Source of the DNA: Chitinophagaceae bacterium
GTDB lineage: Bacteria > Bacteroidota > Bacteroidia > Chitinophagales > Chitinophagaceae
DNA: 64,000 bases
Direction: 5' to 3'
NCBI GenBank assembly: GCA_016703625.1
Contig: JADJBP010000002.1
Coordinates: forward strand, 682,001 to 746,000
The notes under the pieces were generated by a model, which worked only from the letters and a program-made list of their open reading frames with translations, ran no database searches and was not told the origin of the DNA. The position numbers were made by a program, and so were the translations under genes. This document shows positions 1 to 9,583 of the stretch, piece by piece; position 1 is the first letter of the stretch; every line of letters starts with the position of its first letter.

Positions 1-843
1 ATAGTCGAAGATAAAAAAGGAGAAGACCAGCGTTACGATATCAGAAGCTTTTTCCGATATCATCCTGTTGCTGAGATTCACTGCGACAAAGAACCCGGCA
101 AGTATGAACAGGTAAAGGATCTTATACTTAATAACAGGAGCCTTTGAAAAATTGGAGAAATAATCATACAGGATCAGTCCTGCTATAAAAAATACCTGGT
201 AATAAAATACTGACGAGCCGGTTAGCAGGAACAATACTGCAAATGCTGCAATAACACCAAATCTTGTATTCCTGCCCAGTATATTATACACGGGAAATAA
301 AATATAGAAAAGTAATTCATGTCCCAGCGACCAATAGGCATAATTGAATCCTGCATATTCACCATAGTCAATAAAAAAAATAGTCTTGATCACCTGGCCT
401 ACAGAAAAACCATCGTATGCGTCACTCAGTCTCAGGTTATACCCTCTCAGATCCCGGGTATAAATATCCGGGTTGATATAATTCACACATAGAAAGAGTA
501 CCAGGATCGAAAAGACCAATGACAATAAAAATGGCCAGTAGATCCTGATCAGCCGTATCTTATAAAAATTGGACCACTTAGCCTGGTGGGTCGTGAATGA
601 ATGCTTTATCACAAAAGCAGAAAGTATAAAAAAAACAATAACACATTGTTTTCCGCAGGAACTGAGCATATCTGCCGAAAACACCACATAATCCCAAAAA
701 CTGTGCAAACCCACTTCTTCCATGTAAATAGTGCCACCAACCCAAAAAACATATTTTGCATGAAAAAAAACAACCAGCAGGGCAGCTAAACCACGCACAA
801 TATGCAGGTACCTGATGTTAGACAAGCCTGAATTGATTTCCAA
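1..843 (-). CDS. Acyltransferase family 3 membrane protein (3' end outside window)
   Basis: Integral membrane O-acyltransferase of the acyltransferase-3 (OafA/NodX-like) family, expected to acetylate or otherwise acylate surface glycans. The translation opens with an RYLHIVRGLAALLVVFFHAK segment, typical of the family: an Arg before the first helix and a conserved membrane His. The motif YWSLGHELLFYI lies further on. A stop codon sits just upstream of TTG at 843, so TTG is the likely start. It begins 10 bases after the preceding epimerase gene, so they are probably co-transcribed. The gene runs off the window at base 1. The family is clear; the acyl donor and target are unknown. Confidence 0.8.
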   Translation of the reverse strand, partial: MEINSGLSNIRYLHIVRGLAALLVVFFHAKYVFWVGGTIYMEEVGLHSFWDYVVFSADMLSSCGKQCVIVFFILSAFVIKHSFTTHQAKWSNFYKIRLIRIYWPFLLSLVFSILVLFLCVNYINPDIYTRDLRGYNLRLSDAYDGFSVGQVIKTIFFIDYGEYAGFNYAYWSLGHELLFYILFPVYNILGRNTRFGVIAAFAVLFLLTGSSVFYYQVFFIAGLILYDYFSNFSKAPVIKYKILYLFILAGFFVAVNLSNRMISEKASDIVTLVFSFFIFDY

Positions 844-853
844 AAGCGCTTAT

Positions 854-1825
854 TTATATGTTCCTGAATTTCTGGGCAAATGAATCGGTAACAATGCCTG
901 TTTTCAAAAGCGTGTAAATTTCTCTTACGCCATCCGGTACCGTTTTGGTAATGGTAAAACCCAGTTCATTTTTTATCTTATCAAAATTAACACGGTAATC
1001 ACGGGGGTCTTCACTGCTGTCAACATAATTAACAGTAACGTTGGGCACCACTTTACAAACTTCTTTGATGACCATCCCTTTATTATAATTCTCTTCGGTG
1101 GTTCCTACATTAAATACATTGGCTCTTACTTTCTCTTCGGGACTTTCAAGTACCAATACCACCGCTCTTGCCAGGTCATCCACATGGCAATAGGGTCTCC
1201 AGAACTGTTGACCCCAAATTTCCTGTACACCATGGATGGCTGCATTGCGGGTAAATTCATTCACCGTTAGGTCGAACCTTATCCTGGGAGAAAAACCATA
1301 CACGGTGCTGAACCGCAGGGCTGTGCTGCACATCGGGCTGTCTTTTTTATCTTCCAGCAAATATTTTTCAAACTTTACTTTCAGTTCGGCATATAAAGAA
1401 ACCGGGTTCAGTTCGGATGTTTCCACCACAAATGAATCAGGGTCGGGCATCTTACCATAATTGCTGCAGGTACTTGAAAACACAAAACGCTTAACGCCTG
1501 CTGCTTCAGCCATATTAAACAACAGTACGGAACCATCCCAGTTGGTTTCATTGGCTTCTTCGCTGAATTTTTTACAGGCCGGGTCGCCTACAATAGCTGC
1601 CAGGTGTGCAATGGCATCAATACCTTCCAATGCCTTGTCAACATCTGCTGCTATACGCACGTCGCCCTTCATAAATTCAAAGTTGGGGTTCAGCATCACA
1701 TCATATAATGCATCGCCGCCAAATTTTAATGAGTCGAAAGCCCTGACCTGGTAACCTTTTGCCAATAACTGGCGAACCAAAACGGAGCCTATATAACCGG
1801 CGCCACCTGTAACTAATACCTTCAT
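854..1825 (-). CDS. NAD-dependent epimerase/dehydratase (extended SDR)
   Basis: A 323-residue extended short-chain dehydrogenase acting on a nucleotide sugar. The N-terminal Rossmann motif TGGAGYIGS (residues 6-14) binds NAD(P). The active-site region holds SSTCSNYG followed by a YAELK (YxxxK) motif near residue 145. I chose ATG at 1825 (MKVLVTGG). The reading frame stays open upstream only through the heptamer repeat array, and that extension has no family resemblance. A TAnnTTTG element lies 23 bases upstream. The acyltransferase gene follows after 10 bases. The substrate cannot be told from sequence. Confidence 0.9.
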   Translation of the reverse strand: MKVLVTGGAGYIGSVLVRQLLAKGYQVRAFDSLKFGGDALYDVMLNPNFEFMKGDVRIAADVDKALEGIDAIAHLAAIVGDPACKKFSEEANETNWDGSVLLFNMAEAAGVKRFVFSSTCSNYGKMPDPDSFVVETSELNPVSLYAELKVKFEKYLLEDKKDSPMCSTALRFSTVYGFSPRIRFDLTVNEFTRNAAIHGVQEIWGQQFWRPYCHVDDLARAVVLVLESPEEKVRANVFNVGTTEENYNKGMVIKEVCKVVPNVTVNYVDSSEDPRDYRVNFDKIKNELGFTITKTVPDGVREIYTLLKTGIVTDSFAQKFRNI

Positions 1826-1848
1826 AAATTGTTTGTTTTTTTGCGTTG

Positions 1849-1856
1849 CAAAGATA
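1849..1856 (-). promoter_or_regulatory. Predicted -7 element (TATCTTTG) of the epimerase gene
   Basis: TATCTTTG on the minus strand matches the Bacteroidota -7 consensus TAnnTTTG and lies 23 bases before the ATG at 1825. No TTG -33 element is visible at the usual 19-21 base spacing, because the heptamer repeat array occupies that position. Confidence 0.45.
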
Positions 1857-1870
1857 AGGGGTTTGAAGAA

Positions 1871-1946
1871 GGATGCCGGATGCCGGATACTGGATACTGG
1901 ATACTGGATGCTGGATACTGGATGCTGGATGCTGGATCTGGATATT
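1871..1946. repeat. Tandem heptamer array (GGATACT / GGATGCT)
   Basis: About eleven tandem copies of a 7-bp unit, GGATRCY, with one shortened to 6 bp. It fills the gap between the epimerase and the NeuD-type gene. A diverged inverted copy (AGATCCAGTATCAGTATC) lies around 1970-1987. The unit is not a multiple of three, so copy-number change would alter spacing rather than a protein. It sits where the -33 element of the epimerase promoter should be. Confidence 0.9.
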
Positions 1947-1986
1947 ACCAGTGCAGTTGCTAGATCCAGTATCAGTATCTTTTCGG

Positions 1987-2592
1987 TCATTTTGCCGGCA
2001 CACCCATTACAGTAGCACCATCCGGTACATTTTTAACCACCACAGCGCCTGCGCCGATCATGGCGTTTTTCCCAATGGTTATACCCTGTTTAATTACGGC
2101 GTGTGCACCAACAAAACTGCCTTCGCCAATTGTAACATTGCCGCACAATACGGCCCCGGGGCCAATATGGGCAAATGCACCAACAATACATTCATGTTCT
2201 ATGATACATCCGGTATTACAAATAGCACCGTTAGCGATCTCTGCAAGCGGGTTAATGGTAACATTTGCCGCGATCATAATTCCCCCTGTTGCAATTTTCA
2301 CCGATCCATCTATGATGGCAGATGGGTGGATGGCATTTACCGCTGTTATATTTTTTGCCTGCAGGCTGTCATAAATTTTTTTCCGTAGCCCGTTATCACC
2401 AACGGCAATGAAATAACCGTATTGCTTTAATGCCGCCAATGCTGCATCCGAATTTTCGGTACCAAAATAAGCAAGACCAAAAGGATTGAATTCCTTTTCC
2501 CCAACATCGCAATAACCGGCAACCGTTTTACCGGCAGCCTTAAAAATGCCATACACCACAAAAGCATGCCCGCTGTATCCTATTAAAATCAT
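1987..2592 (-). CDS. NeuD/PglD-type sugar O- or N-acetyltransferase
   Basis: A 201-residue acetyltransferase of the NeuD/PglD family. An N-terminal Rossmann-like domain (IGYSGHAFVVYG, residues 4-15) binds the nucleotide sugar. It is followed by a left-handed beta-helix of hexapeptide repeats (ICNTGCIIEHECIVGAFAHIGPG and on) and the usual ending GVPAK. It would transfer acetyl from acetyl-CoA to a sugar amine or hydroxyl. The length is normal. It lies 18 bases downstream of the GT4 gene. O- versus N-acetylation cannot be distinguished. Confidence 0.85.
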   Translation of the reverse strand: MILIGYSGHAFVVYGIFKAAGKTVAGYCDVGEKEFNPFGLAYFGTENSDAALAALKQYGYFIAVGDNGLRKKIYDSLQAKNITAVNAIHPSAIIDGSVKIATGGIMIAANVTINPLAEIANGAICNTGCIIEHECIVGAFAHIGPGAVLCGNVTIGEGSFVGAHAVIKQGITIGKNAMIGAGAVVVKNVPDGATVMGVPAK

Positions 2593-2610
2593 ATACGCTT
2601 TATTAATTGT

Positions 2611-3780
2611 CTAATTTACCAAGCTTTTATAAGCCTGCAGCATATTTTGCCAGATATTTTCCTGCCGGTAATTTTTGTTGATGACCTGTTGTAATTGCTG
2701 AGCCATCATTTGCATTTGCTGTGGATGCTCCAGTGCATATTGTAAATGTTTCAGCATCTGCTGTTCATTGCCCTTTTCAAAGATCAAACCTGTTTCGTTA
2801 TTGGTCACAATATCAATATTGCCGGTGATGTGGCTGCAGATGACCGGCAATCCCATGGCCCCTGCCTGTAAAAGTACATTGGGGAAACCTTCCCGGTGCG
2901 ACGGGAAAACAAAAAGATCAGCAATGTACATAAAGTATTCAACCCGGTTGCTCCAGTTGATGTGAGTAATGAAGGGATTTGTTTTGATCTCCTGTAATGT
3001 TCGTTCGGGCAATGGATCCAGGCCGGCTTCAAACTCTCCAACCAGTATCAGATGCAGGTTATTGTTATGTTGCTGCAATAGCGTAAACACATATACCAGT
3101 TCAACAATGCCTTTATCTTTTACCAGCCTGCCAATGCAGAGCAGGTAGGTATGATCATCTGAAAAATTTACCTGTTGTTTAATTTCCCGGACCCCGTTTT
3201 CATCCAATGCTGCTTCATTAAAGCGGTTGATATTAATACCATTGGTTGATCCTTTGGCAATGATATGTAGCTTAGCCGGTTTACAAAGTTTTTTCTCTGT
3301 GATGAATTGCAACAAGGAATAACTGTTAGGCCAAACGTTGCTGGCAGCAGCATAGGTCAGCTTTTCAATAAAAATGAGAAGATGGTATTTAAACCCCGTT
3401 TCTGCCATTAACGGTAACCCTGCAACGGTATGGATCCTGGTTTTTACACCACTGAACTTTGCGGCCAGCATACCCAGCAAACCTGCTTTTGGCGTATGCG
3501 TATGAACAATATCCGGTTTTTCTTTGCGGAAAATTTTAATGAGCCTGTACAAACATTTCAGGTCCTGTAACGGCGTTATCTTCCTGGTCATGGGCACGAT
3601 CATGTGCGGGCATTGTTCGTTTTCAATTACATCAGCCAGTTCTTTTCCATCAGCACTGATCATCAGTACATCAAAACCATTAGCGGCCATAAAGCGCATT
3701 TGCCCGGGCAACAGGTACCGCAATGCCATGGGCACTGTTGTAATGCGTATTAATTTTTTATTGGGGCTGTTTCCTGGCAA
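2611..3780 (-). CDS. Glycosyltransferase family 4
   Basis: An intact GT-B fold glycosyltransferase of 389 residues with a TTG start at 3780. Its N-terminal half includes DIVHTHTPKAGLLGML (acceptor domain). The C-terminal donor domain shows CIGRLVKDKGI, FVFPSHREGFPNVLLQAGAMGLPVI and the conserved Glu of the EX7E region. It transfers a sugar from a nucleotide-sugar donor onto a lipid-linked glycan at the cytoplasmic membrane. It opens the small group with the NeuD-type gene. Donor and acceptor are unknown. Confidence 0.88.
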   Translation of the reverse strand: MPGNSPNKKLIRITTVPMALRYLLPGQMRFMAANGFDVLMISADGKELADVIENEQCPHMIVPMTRKITPLQDLKCLYRLIKIFRKEKPDIVHTHTPKAGLLGMLAAKFSGVKTRIHTVAGLPLMAETGFKYHLLIFIEKLTYAAASNVWPNSYSLLQFITEKKLCKPAKLHIIAKGSTNGININRFNEAALDENGVREIKQQVNFSDDHTYLLCIGRLVKDKGIVELVYVFTLLQQHNNNLHLILVGEFEAGLDPLPERTLQEIKTNPFITHINWSNRVEYFMYIADLFVFPSHREGFPNVLLQAGAMGLPVICSHITGNIDIVTNNETGLIFEKGNEQQMLKHLQYALEHPQQMQMMAQQLQQVINKNYRQENIWQNMLQAYKSLVN

Positions 3781-3953
3781 GAGAATTGGTTGATTTTAGA
3801 AATAACCGGCTCCATTATTTCCGGCAATCAAAAATAACTTCATATTATTGAAAGGCAAGTTAGAATTTTAAGATAAATTTGAAAGGTAAAATCATAAACC
3901 GGCATTTTATACAGGCAAGCATCATTACAGGAACAAAAAATTAAACTACGGCA

Positions 3954-5287
3954 ATGGGTTTTTTAGATCTCTTATTATTCCCGGTTTATGTTGCCTTGTT
4001 TTATTTTTTATTCAGGGCCCGCAGAAACCGGTATGATGACCCGGTTCTAAAATACTATCACAAACAGGCTTTCTGGATAAAAGTGATTGCAGTAGTTCCT
4101 TTTACCTTATTTAACGCTGTATTGTCTCCCGGTGATTCCTTTCTGCTGTATTATACCGAAAGCGCTAATATCAGCCATCTGATCCTTAAAGATTTTTCGA
4201 ATATTAAATGGCTTTACCTGCCCAGTATTGATTTTGACCAGTCGTTATTAAAAAATCCGCTGAACCTGGGTTACCTGCGTTCCGAAAACAATTATATGAT
4301 CGTACGTATCACTTCCGTACTTTCTTACCTGGCCCTGCACAAATATGTTATACTGAACCTCTTTTTTTCCATGATCTCCTTTTCGGGTGTTTGGCGGCTA
4401 TACCGTTTTTTTTATGAGCAATACCCGCATTTGCATAAACAGTTTGCCATTGCCATTTTGTATTTACCCACTTTTGTTTTCTGGAGTGCCGGCATTTTAA
4501 AAGACCCTATCTGTACCGGTGCCATTGGCTGGATAACCTATGCCCTGTATGAAATTTTTTATAAAAAAGAAGAACCTGGTATCAAATGTGGTGATCATAC
4601 TGATCTTTGGTTACCTGTTATATGTAATTAAAGTATACATCCTGATCTCGTATGTTCCTTTTTTCTTCCTGTACCTGGTATTGAAAAATGTAACACTTAT
4701 AAAAAGCCGTATACTTCGTGTAACCTTAGTTACCGGTTTGATCGTGCTTGGCCATTACCATGTTTACAACCGTAATGCAGGAACTGGCCGGAACGCTTGG
4801 CGCTTATGGTGGCGAAGACCTGGCGAAAAATATTTCCACCTATCAAAAAGCCTATGCCGAGCAGGATAATGCAGCATCCAATTTTTCGCTGGGTGTTGAG
4901 TTTGACGGAAGCACCGGCAGCCTGTTGAGAATAGCCCCCGCGGCGATCGTTGCCACTTTATACCGCCCGTTCTTCTGGGAATCAAAAAAACTATCAACAC
5001 TCTTATCTTCAGTAGAAAGCCTTTTTATAATGATGTTTACCCTTTTTGTTTTATACAAGGCAGGGCCCCTTAATTTTTTAAGGAGCATTATGAGAGACCC
5101 GGTCATTTTGTATTGCCTGTTATTTGCCCTGCTCTTTGCCCTGTTTGTAGGGGCAACAACAGCCAACTTTGGCACACTGGTCCGTTATAAAATTCCCTGT
5201 TTGCCTTTTTATATTATTGCGCTGTATTTGATCCTTGACCGGTCCAGGAAAATAAAAAACAGTCCCGCCAATGACGGAACTGTATGA
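3954..5287 (+). CDS. Multi-pass membrane protein, polymerase-like, frameshifted
   Basis: A roughly 440-residue membrane protein read in three frames, with breaks near 4575 (in an A run) and 4745. It starts MGFLDLLLFPVYVALFYFLF at ATG 3954 and shows about nine or ten hydrophobic segments. Landmarks are a PGDSFLLYYTES loop, an FVFWSAGILKDPI motif and a YRPFFWESKK motif near the end. A clear paralog lies at 17678-19040. I do not recognise a named family. Position among glycosyltransferases and topology fit an O-antigen/EPS polymerase (Wzy or EpsG-like). That role is inference. It is the first plus-strand gene in a minus-strand locus. Confidence 0.6.
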
Positions 5288-5314
5288 TTTCAGAGGGGTT
5301 ATTTATTTGAAAGC

Positions 5315-6310
5315 TCAGGCGTTTGCAGCGCGTTCTGTTCTTGATGATGTAAAAGGAGCCAATATTTGCAACCAGGTACTTTTCAGGTAACTGTTTATAG
5401 ATGATGATAAAGAAAAACCTTCATTGTTCTTTAACCTCAACAGGATGGCAGGTGGTGTTGCTTCAAAATTATTATTGAATGCATCGGCAACGGGCCACAT
5501 GATGAAACTCAGTTTTTTAAGCTTGTCTGTTTTTTGAAAAAGCAATACAATTGCCGAAAAAGCGATGATAAAACAACAGTAATGCAGCAACGCAAGCAGC
5601 CTGTTGTTGAATTTTACCCGGTGAATGTGAAAGCGGTTACGGATATAGTAATACATTTTCCAGCCGGAAGCATAGTCCCAGTCTTTTTTTATTGAAAAAG
5701 CAGTTGATGGGTGATAGTGGATACTGCCCGGAACTGTACAAACAGGTATCTCATTGCGGCGGGTGATCCGGTAATAATATTCCGTTTCATCGCCCCATAA
5801 AAAATATTTTGGTTTTGGAACACCAACCCTTTCGATGATCCTCCTGTGCAGCATGGTGCCGTTGAATGGATGGCCAATACCTTCTATCAGCTTACAGTCA
5901 ACTTCATCCAGCGTTTTATAATGCTGTGTTTTCCAAACGAATGATTGTTTATCTTCTTTATCAATAACGGCACAGTTCAGTAAACGTAAACAGCCATCAT
6001 CAGCAGCCAGTAAATTTTCCAGTGCATCTTCTTTGGGATAACCGTCATCATCCATACACCATATCCAGGCATAGCCTTTTTATGCCCAGTTAATACCGGC
6101 GCTGAAACCGCCGCTGGAACCTACATTTTGCTGGTTGATGAAAAACAGGTCGTTTTGCTGGTTTAACCATGTTTCTGTACCATCTGTACTGCCATTATTA
6201 ACTATGAGAATAGCATCTAAAGGGCGTGATTGATTTCGCAGTGCGGTTATGCATTCGGATAACAGTGCCTCACGGTTGTATGTAACAACCACAGCAATTA
6301 CCTTTTCCAT
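5315..6310 (-). CDS. Glycosyltransferase family 2, interrupted by an in-frame stop
   Basis: A GT-A glycosyltransferase resembling the rhamnosyl/galactofuranosyl transferases of GT2. The N-terminus AVVVTYNREALLSECI and NNGSTDGTETWL bind the nucleotide. MDDDG is the metal-binding DxD-type motif, and WGDETEYYYR is the catalytic acidic region. A TAA stop at about 6080 interrupts the frame just before MDDDG, at GCA TAA AAA GGC, without changing frame. Relatives usually have one more residue there, so a 3-base loss is a likely cause. A hydrophobic stretch lies near the C-terminus. Its neighbour Glf suggests a galactofuranose transferase; that is inference. Confidence 0.78.
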
Positions 6311-6401
6311 TGGGACGAGGTTTGGTTTTATAATAGAATAAGTGGACTAATCTATAACGGAATGTGAATTAGCTTATTGCGTGATCCGGTACATTTTTGT
6401 A

Positions 6402-7561
6402 CTATCCTTCAATATTGGGGAAAATGGGCGGGTTTTCTGCATTTTTAACCGCTTTTATAAAATTACGGGAGAAATCAAGGGCTTCCCCGATCACATGGTG
6501 CATATCCATATACCGGTACGTGGCCAGGCGGCCCAGGAATGAAACCTTTGCAGGGATCCTGGCATCCTGCCCTGTATTTTAACAGCAGTTGCTTGTCGGG
6601 TCGCAGCCTTTTGGGATAATAAGGGTATATCGGCCGGTTCAGTTTCTTTACTGAATTCCTTAAAGTAGATGGTTTTATCGTGTTGCTCCCAGTTGGTAAA
6701 ATGCTTATGTTCAGTAATCCGGGTATAGGGTACCTGCTCATCACAATAATTCATTTGTGTGGTGCCCTGGAAATCGCCATCGGCATAATGTGTTTCAAAA
6801 GTTACGGTACGGTAACCCAGCCGGCCATATTTAAAATTGAACCAGGCATCAATGGGGCCTGTAAAAAAAACATGGTCATAACCGCTGATATCCATACCCG
6901 GTTCAAATTTTTTATTGAGGGTAACCCGGATATGTTCATGCTCAACCAGTTTCTGAATGATGGCAGAATATCCATCTACCGGGATGCCGGTAAAAATATT
7001 ATTGTAGTAATTGTCGTCGTAATTGAACCTTACGGGTATACGCTTTAAAATGGAAGCCGGCAGTTCGGTAGGCTCGCAGCCCCATTGTTTTTTGGTATAG
7101 CCGTAAAAAAAAGCATAATACAGTTCTGTGCCGATAAAACGCAGGGCCTGCTCTTCAAAATTCTGCGGGTCGGTGATGGAAGTATCCGCCAGTGTTTCCA
7201 GGAATGTTTTTGCTTCAGCGGGTGTAAATGACCTGCCGAAAAGCTGGTTGATGGTATGCAGGTTAACAGGCAACGAATATACTTTGCCGTTACTCATGGC
7301 TTTTACCCGGTGCACATAGGGCCTGAATTCGCCCAGGCTGTTCACAAAATCCCAGATCTCTTTTTTATCGGTATTGAAAATGTGCGGGCCATACTGATGA
7401 ACCATGATGCCGGTTTGGGCATCCCGTTCGGTATGACAGTTACCGCCGATATGATCCCGTTCATCCCAGATGTCGATCTCACAATCTGAATGCTGTACCA
7501 GTTGGTTTGCCAATACGGTTCCGGAGAAACCTGCGCCGATGACCAGATATTTTTTTCCCAT
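6402..7561 (-). CDS. glf: UDP-galactopyranose mutase, two frameshifts
   Basis: Flavoenzyme converting UDP-galactopyranose to UDP-galactofuranose. The start MGKKYLVIGAGFSGTVLANQ carries the FAD dinucleotide motif, followed by DERDHIGGNCHTE, a FYGYTKKQWG segment and KEFSKETEPAD. The C-terminus is recovered in other frames as PIYPYYPKRLRPDKQLLLKY and then FLGRLATYRYMDMHHVIGEA, placing breaks near 6650 and 6575. The true stop is at 6402. The reassembled length of about 385 residues is normal. It implies that galactofuranose is part of the glycan made by this locus. Confidence 0.9.
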
Positions 7562-7580
7562 AATTGCAGTGCAAAATAAT

Positions 7581-8605
7581 TTATTGCTTTAATATGCTGT
7601 TGTATATGCCGATATATTTTTCAACGGCCTTATCCAGTGAATAAAAATCGATGGCCCCGTTACGGATGCCGGCCCGGTCAAAAATTTTTCCTGCTGCGAT
7701 CTGAACGGTGGCAGCTTCAAACTCCTGCTCATTGAATTCGGGGATCACAATGCCCGAATTGTACCTGTTAAGGCCAGCCTGATATCATCGTGCCGGTGCG
7801 GTGAAATAAAAAGCAGTTTGGCTGCCGGGATCTTAGCGATCAGTATTTTACAGAACTGCATCATCTCATCTGTAAGATACCATCCGCCAATGGAACCCAG
7901 GTAACTGATCACTACATCATCGGAACTGATATTGAGTTCTTTTTTAAAAGTATCTTTTTCGGCACCGGGTATAACGGCAGGATCAAAAAGCTGCAGGTCA
8001 GCACTGCAGGGAATAACGGCAAGCGGTACCCCGGGTTTATATACGGCCCATTCCTTAATGATGCTTTCGGCAACATAGGTTAAACAAACAATACCATCGC
8101 TGAGCGCCACAGCTTCTGCTTCTTTTTTCTTGAAATAATTGTAAATAGTAACATACATAGGGATCCTGGTGTTCCACATACCTCCCTCCACCCTGCTGTC
8201 GGCATAAAACTCCCTGATGTCATTCAAAAATTTTACGCCCATGGTCTTCTTCATCCACAGGCCTATCAAAGCGGGTACGCCCGGCCGTGTATGCACCATA
8301 TCCAGTTTGTGTTCACGGTGAATTTTTTTGGCTGCTTTCTTCAGTTTAAAGATATCGAGCAGGGTAGATACAACCGGCGGTTTTTTGGTATAGTTGAGCG
8401 GTATCCAGGTAATATTGGCTGCATCCAACAACTCCTGGATGGCAGTTTTATGTTGTAAATAGACCTGTTTCTTTTCGCAGCTCAATAAAAAAATGGAAAA
8501 GCCTGCTTTACTCAGGCCCTGTAAGTATGGAATAACCTGGCTTTGGCCAAGGGGATCGGTCATGCCGTCGTAAGAAATGAATAATATTTTTTTTTGATCA
8601 CTCAA
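7581..8605 (-). CDS. Glycosyltransferase family 4 with an internal deletion
   Basis: N-terminal part (MSDQKKILFISYDGMTDPLGQSQVIPYLQGL onward) is a typical GT4 acceptor domain with VHTRPGVPALIG and ISYLGSIGGWY. After LLFISPHRHDDI the frame breaks at about 7760, and the sequence resumes with YNSGIVIPEFNEQEFEAA and a normal end SILKQ. Relatives have roughly 65-75 more residues between these points, including the Glu-rich donor-binding block (SSPTK.GEIMAMG type). The gene as written could not be active. A lost block in the assembly or a real deletion are both possible. Confidence 0.75.
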
Positions 8606-8624
8606 TGGCCGCAGGGTAACTCAA

Positions 8625-9548
8625 TTATTTTATTAAATACCTAAGATAGTGTTTAATGGCAAACTTCAGCCTGGATGTAAAAGAATGTAATGCTACATAT
8701 TTTCTTCTTACAGCTTCATGCAGTTCAAGCGGTATTTCGGTAACCTCAATACCGTCGGCCAGTGTTCCTGTATCAACCCTAAAACGCTCATCCGGTGCAC
8801 AGTTGGTGCCGCTGCCATCGTGGCCGATATTGGATACCAGTGATCTTTTGGGATACAGTACCAACCCATCATGTAAAAAAACTACCGAATGCCAGATGGT
8901 GTTCCAGCTGTTCATACCCGACCTGGCTACGGCATAGAGGCCCCAGAAAAATTCAAAAGTGCCATCCATGTTCAGCCGGTTGATATGGCCCTTTTTCCTG
9001 ACCGCTTCACGTACCGCCATGGCATCGGGTGTAAATTTATCCCAGGCCCTTTTCCAGGTGCCCCAGCCCCAGGTGGTGGTATGGTAAAAGAAAAAGGTTG
9101 ATTCCTTTACCGTTGATGTATCCAGGTCGGGACGAACATAGGCGCTGATATGCATCACGCGGGGACTGTGCTCATAAAGATCCAGGGCATCATTCATGTA
9201 GGTTAAAAAACCCGGGCTTACCAGATTGTCATCTTCCATCACGATCACTTTCCCGAATTCATTCACCAGTTTTGTAACACCTTCGGTGGTGGACCTGACC
9301 AGCCCCTTATTCACTTCCGCTTCAATAATGGTTACTTCCTTACACCATTTTTTTTCACGAACCGCTTTTTTAACTTCGGCTATGGCTGACCGTGTTTCTT
9401 CAGAAGCCCCCGCTTTGGGGCCATCCACATAGATCCACAGGCTGGATTCATCCGCATATTTGTTGCGGTACAGCGACTCCAGTACCTGCCGCGTATGATC
9501 GGGCCTGTTGTAGGCAAAAAAAACGACTGGAGCCAGTGAACGCATCAT
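8625..9548 (-). CDS. GNT-I-like GT-A glycosyltransferase
   Basis: An intact 307-residue glycosyltransferase. The start PVVFFAYNRPDHTRQVLESL, the region WIYVDGPK and the metal-binding VIVMEDDNLVSPGFLTYMN match the GNT-I/HlpA-like GT-A family found in Bacteroidota glycan loci. TTTWGWGTWKRAW is another family hallmark. It probably adds a sugar to the lipid-linked unit in the cytoplasm. The gene before it on the minus strand is the flippase at 9584-10888, and the truncated GT4 follows after 19 bases. Confidence 0.82.
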   Translation of the reverse strand: MMRSLAPVVFFAYNRPDHTRQVLESLYRNKYADESSLWIYVDGPKAGASEETRSAIAEVKKAVREKKWCKEVTIIEAEVNKGLVRSTTEGVTKLVNEFGKVIVMEDDNLVSPGFLTYMNDALDLYEHSPRVMHISAYVRPDLDTSTVKESTFFFYHTTTWGWGTWKRAWDKFTPDAMAVREAVRKKGHINRLNMDGTFEFFWGLYAVARSGMNSWNTIWHSVVFLHDGLVLYPKRSLVSNIGHDGSGTNCAPDERFRVDTGTLADGIEVTEIPLELHEAVRRKYVALHSFTSRLKFAIKHYLRYLIK

Positions 9549-9583
9549 AGTTGGTTTATAAAAAAAGATTTAAAGCCGCTGAT

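Noticed and set aside
1..16. A copy of the GAGCGTAGTCGA core at the window start (ATAGTCGAAG)
   Set aside because: Only a partial match and inside the acyltransferase coding region, so probably chance.
1826..1990. An extra 55-residue N-terminus on the epimerase from the heptamer array
   Set aside because: It is only repeat translation (SSIQYPVSSI type). The real NAD motif begins at the ATG at 1825.
6060..6100. Stop-codon recoding in the GT2 gene
   Set aside because: No selenocysteine or pyrrolysine context, and TAA is not a recoded codon in this group. A small indel or substitution is simpler.
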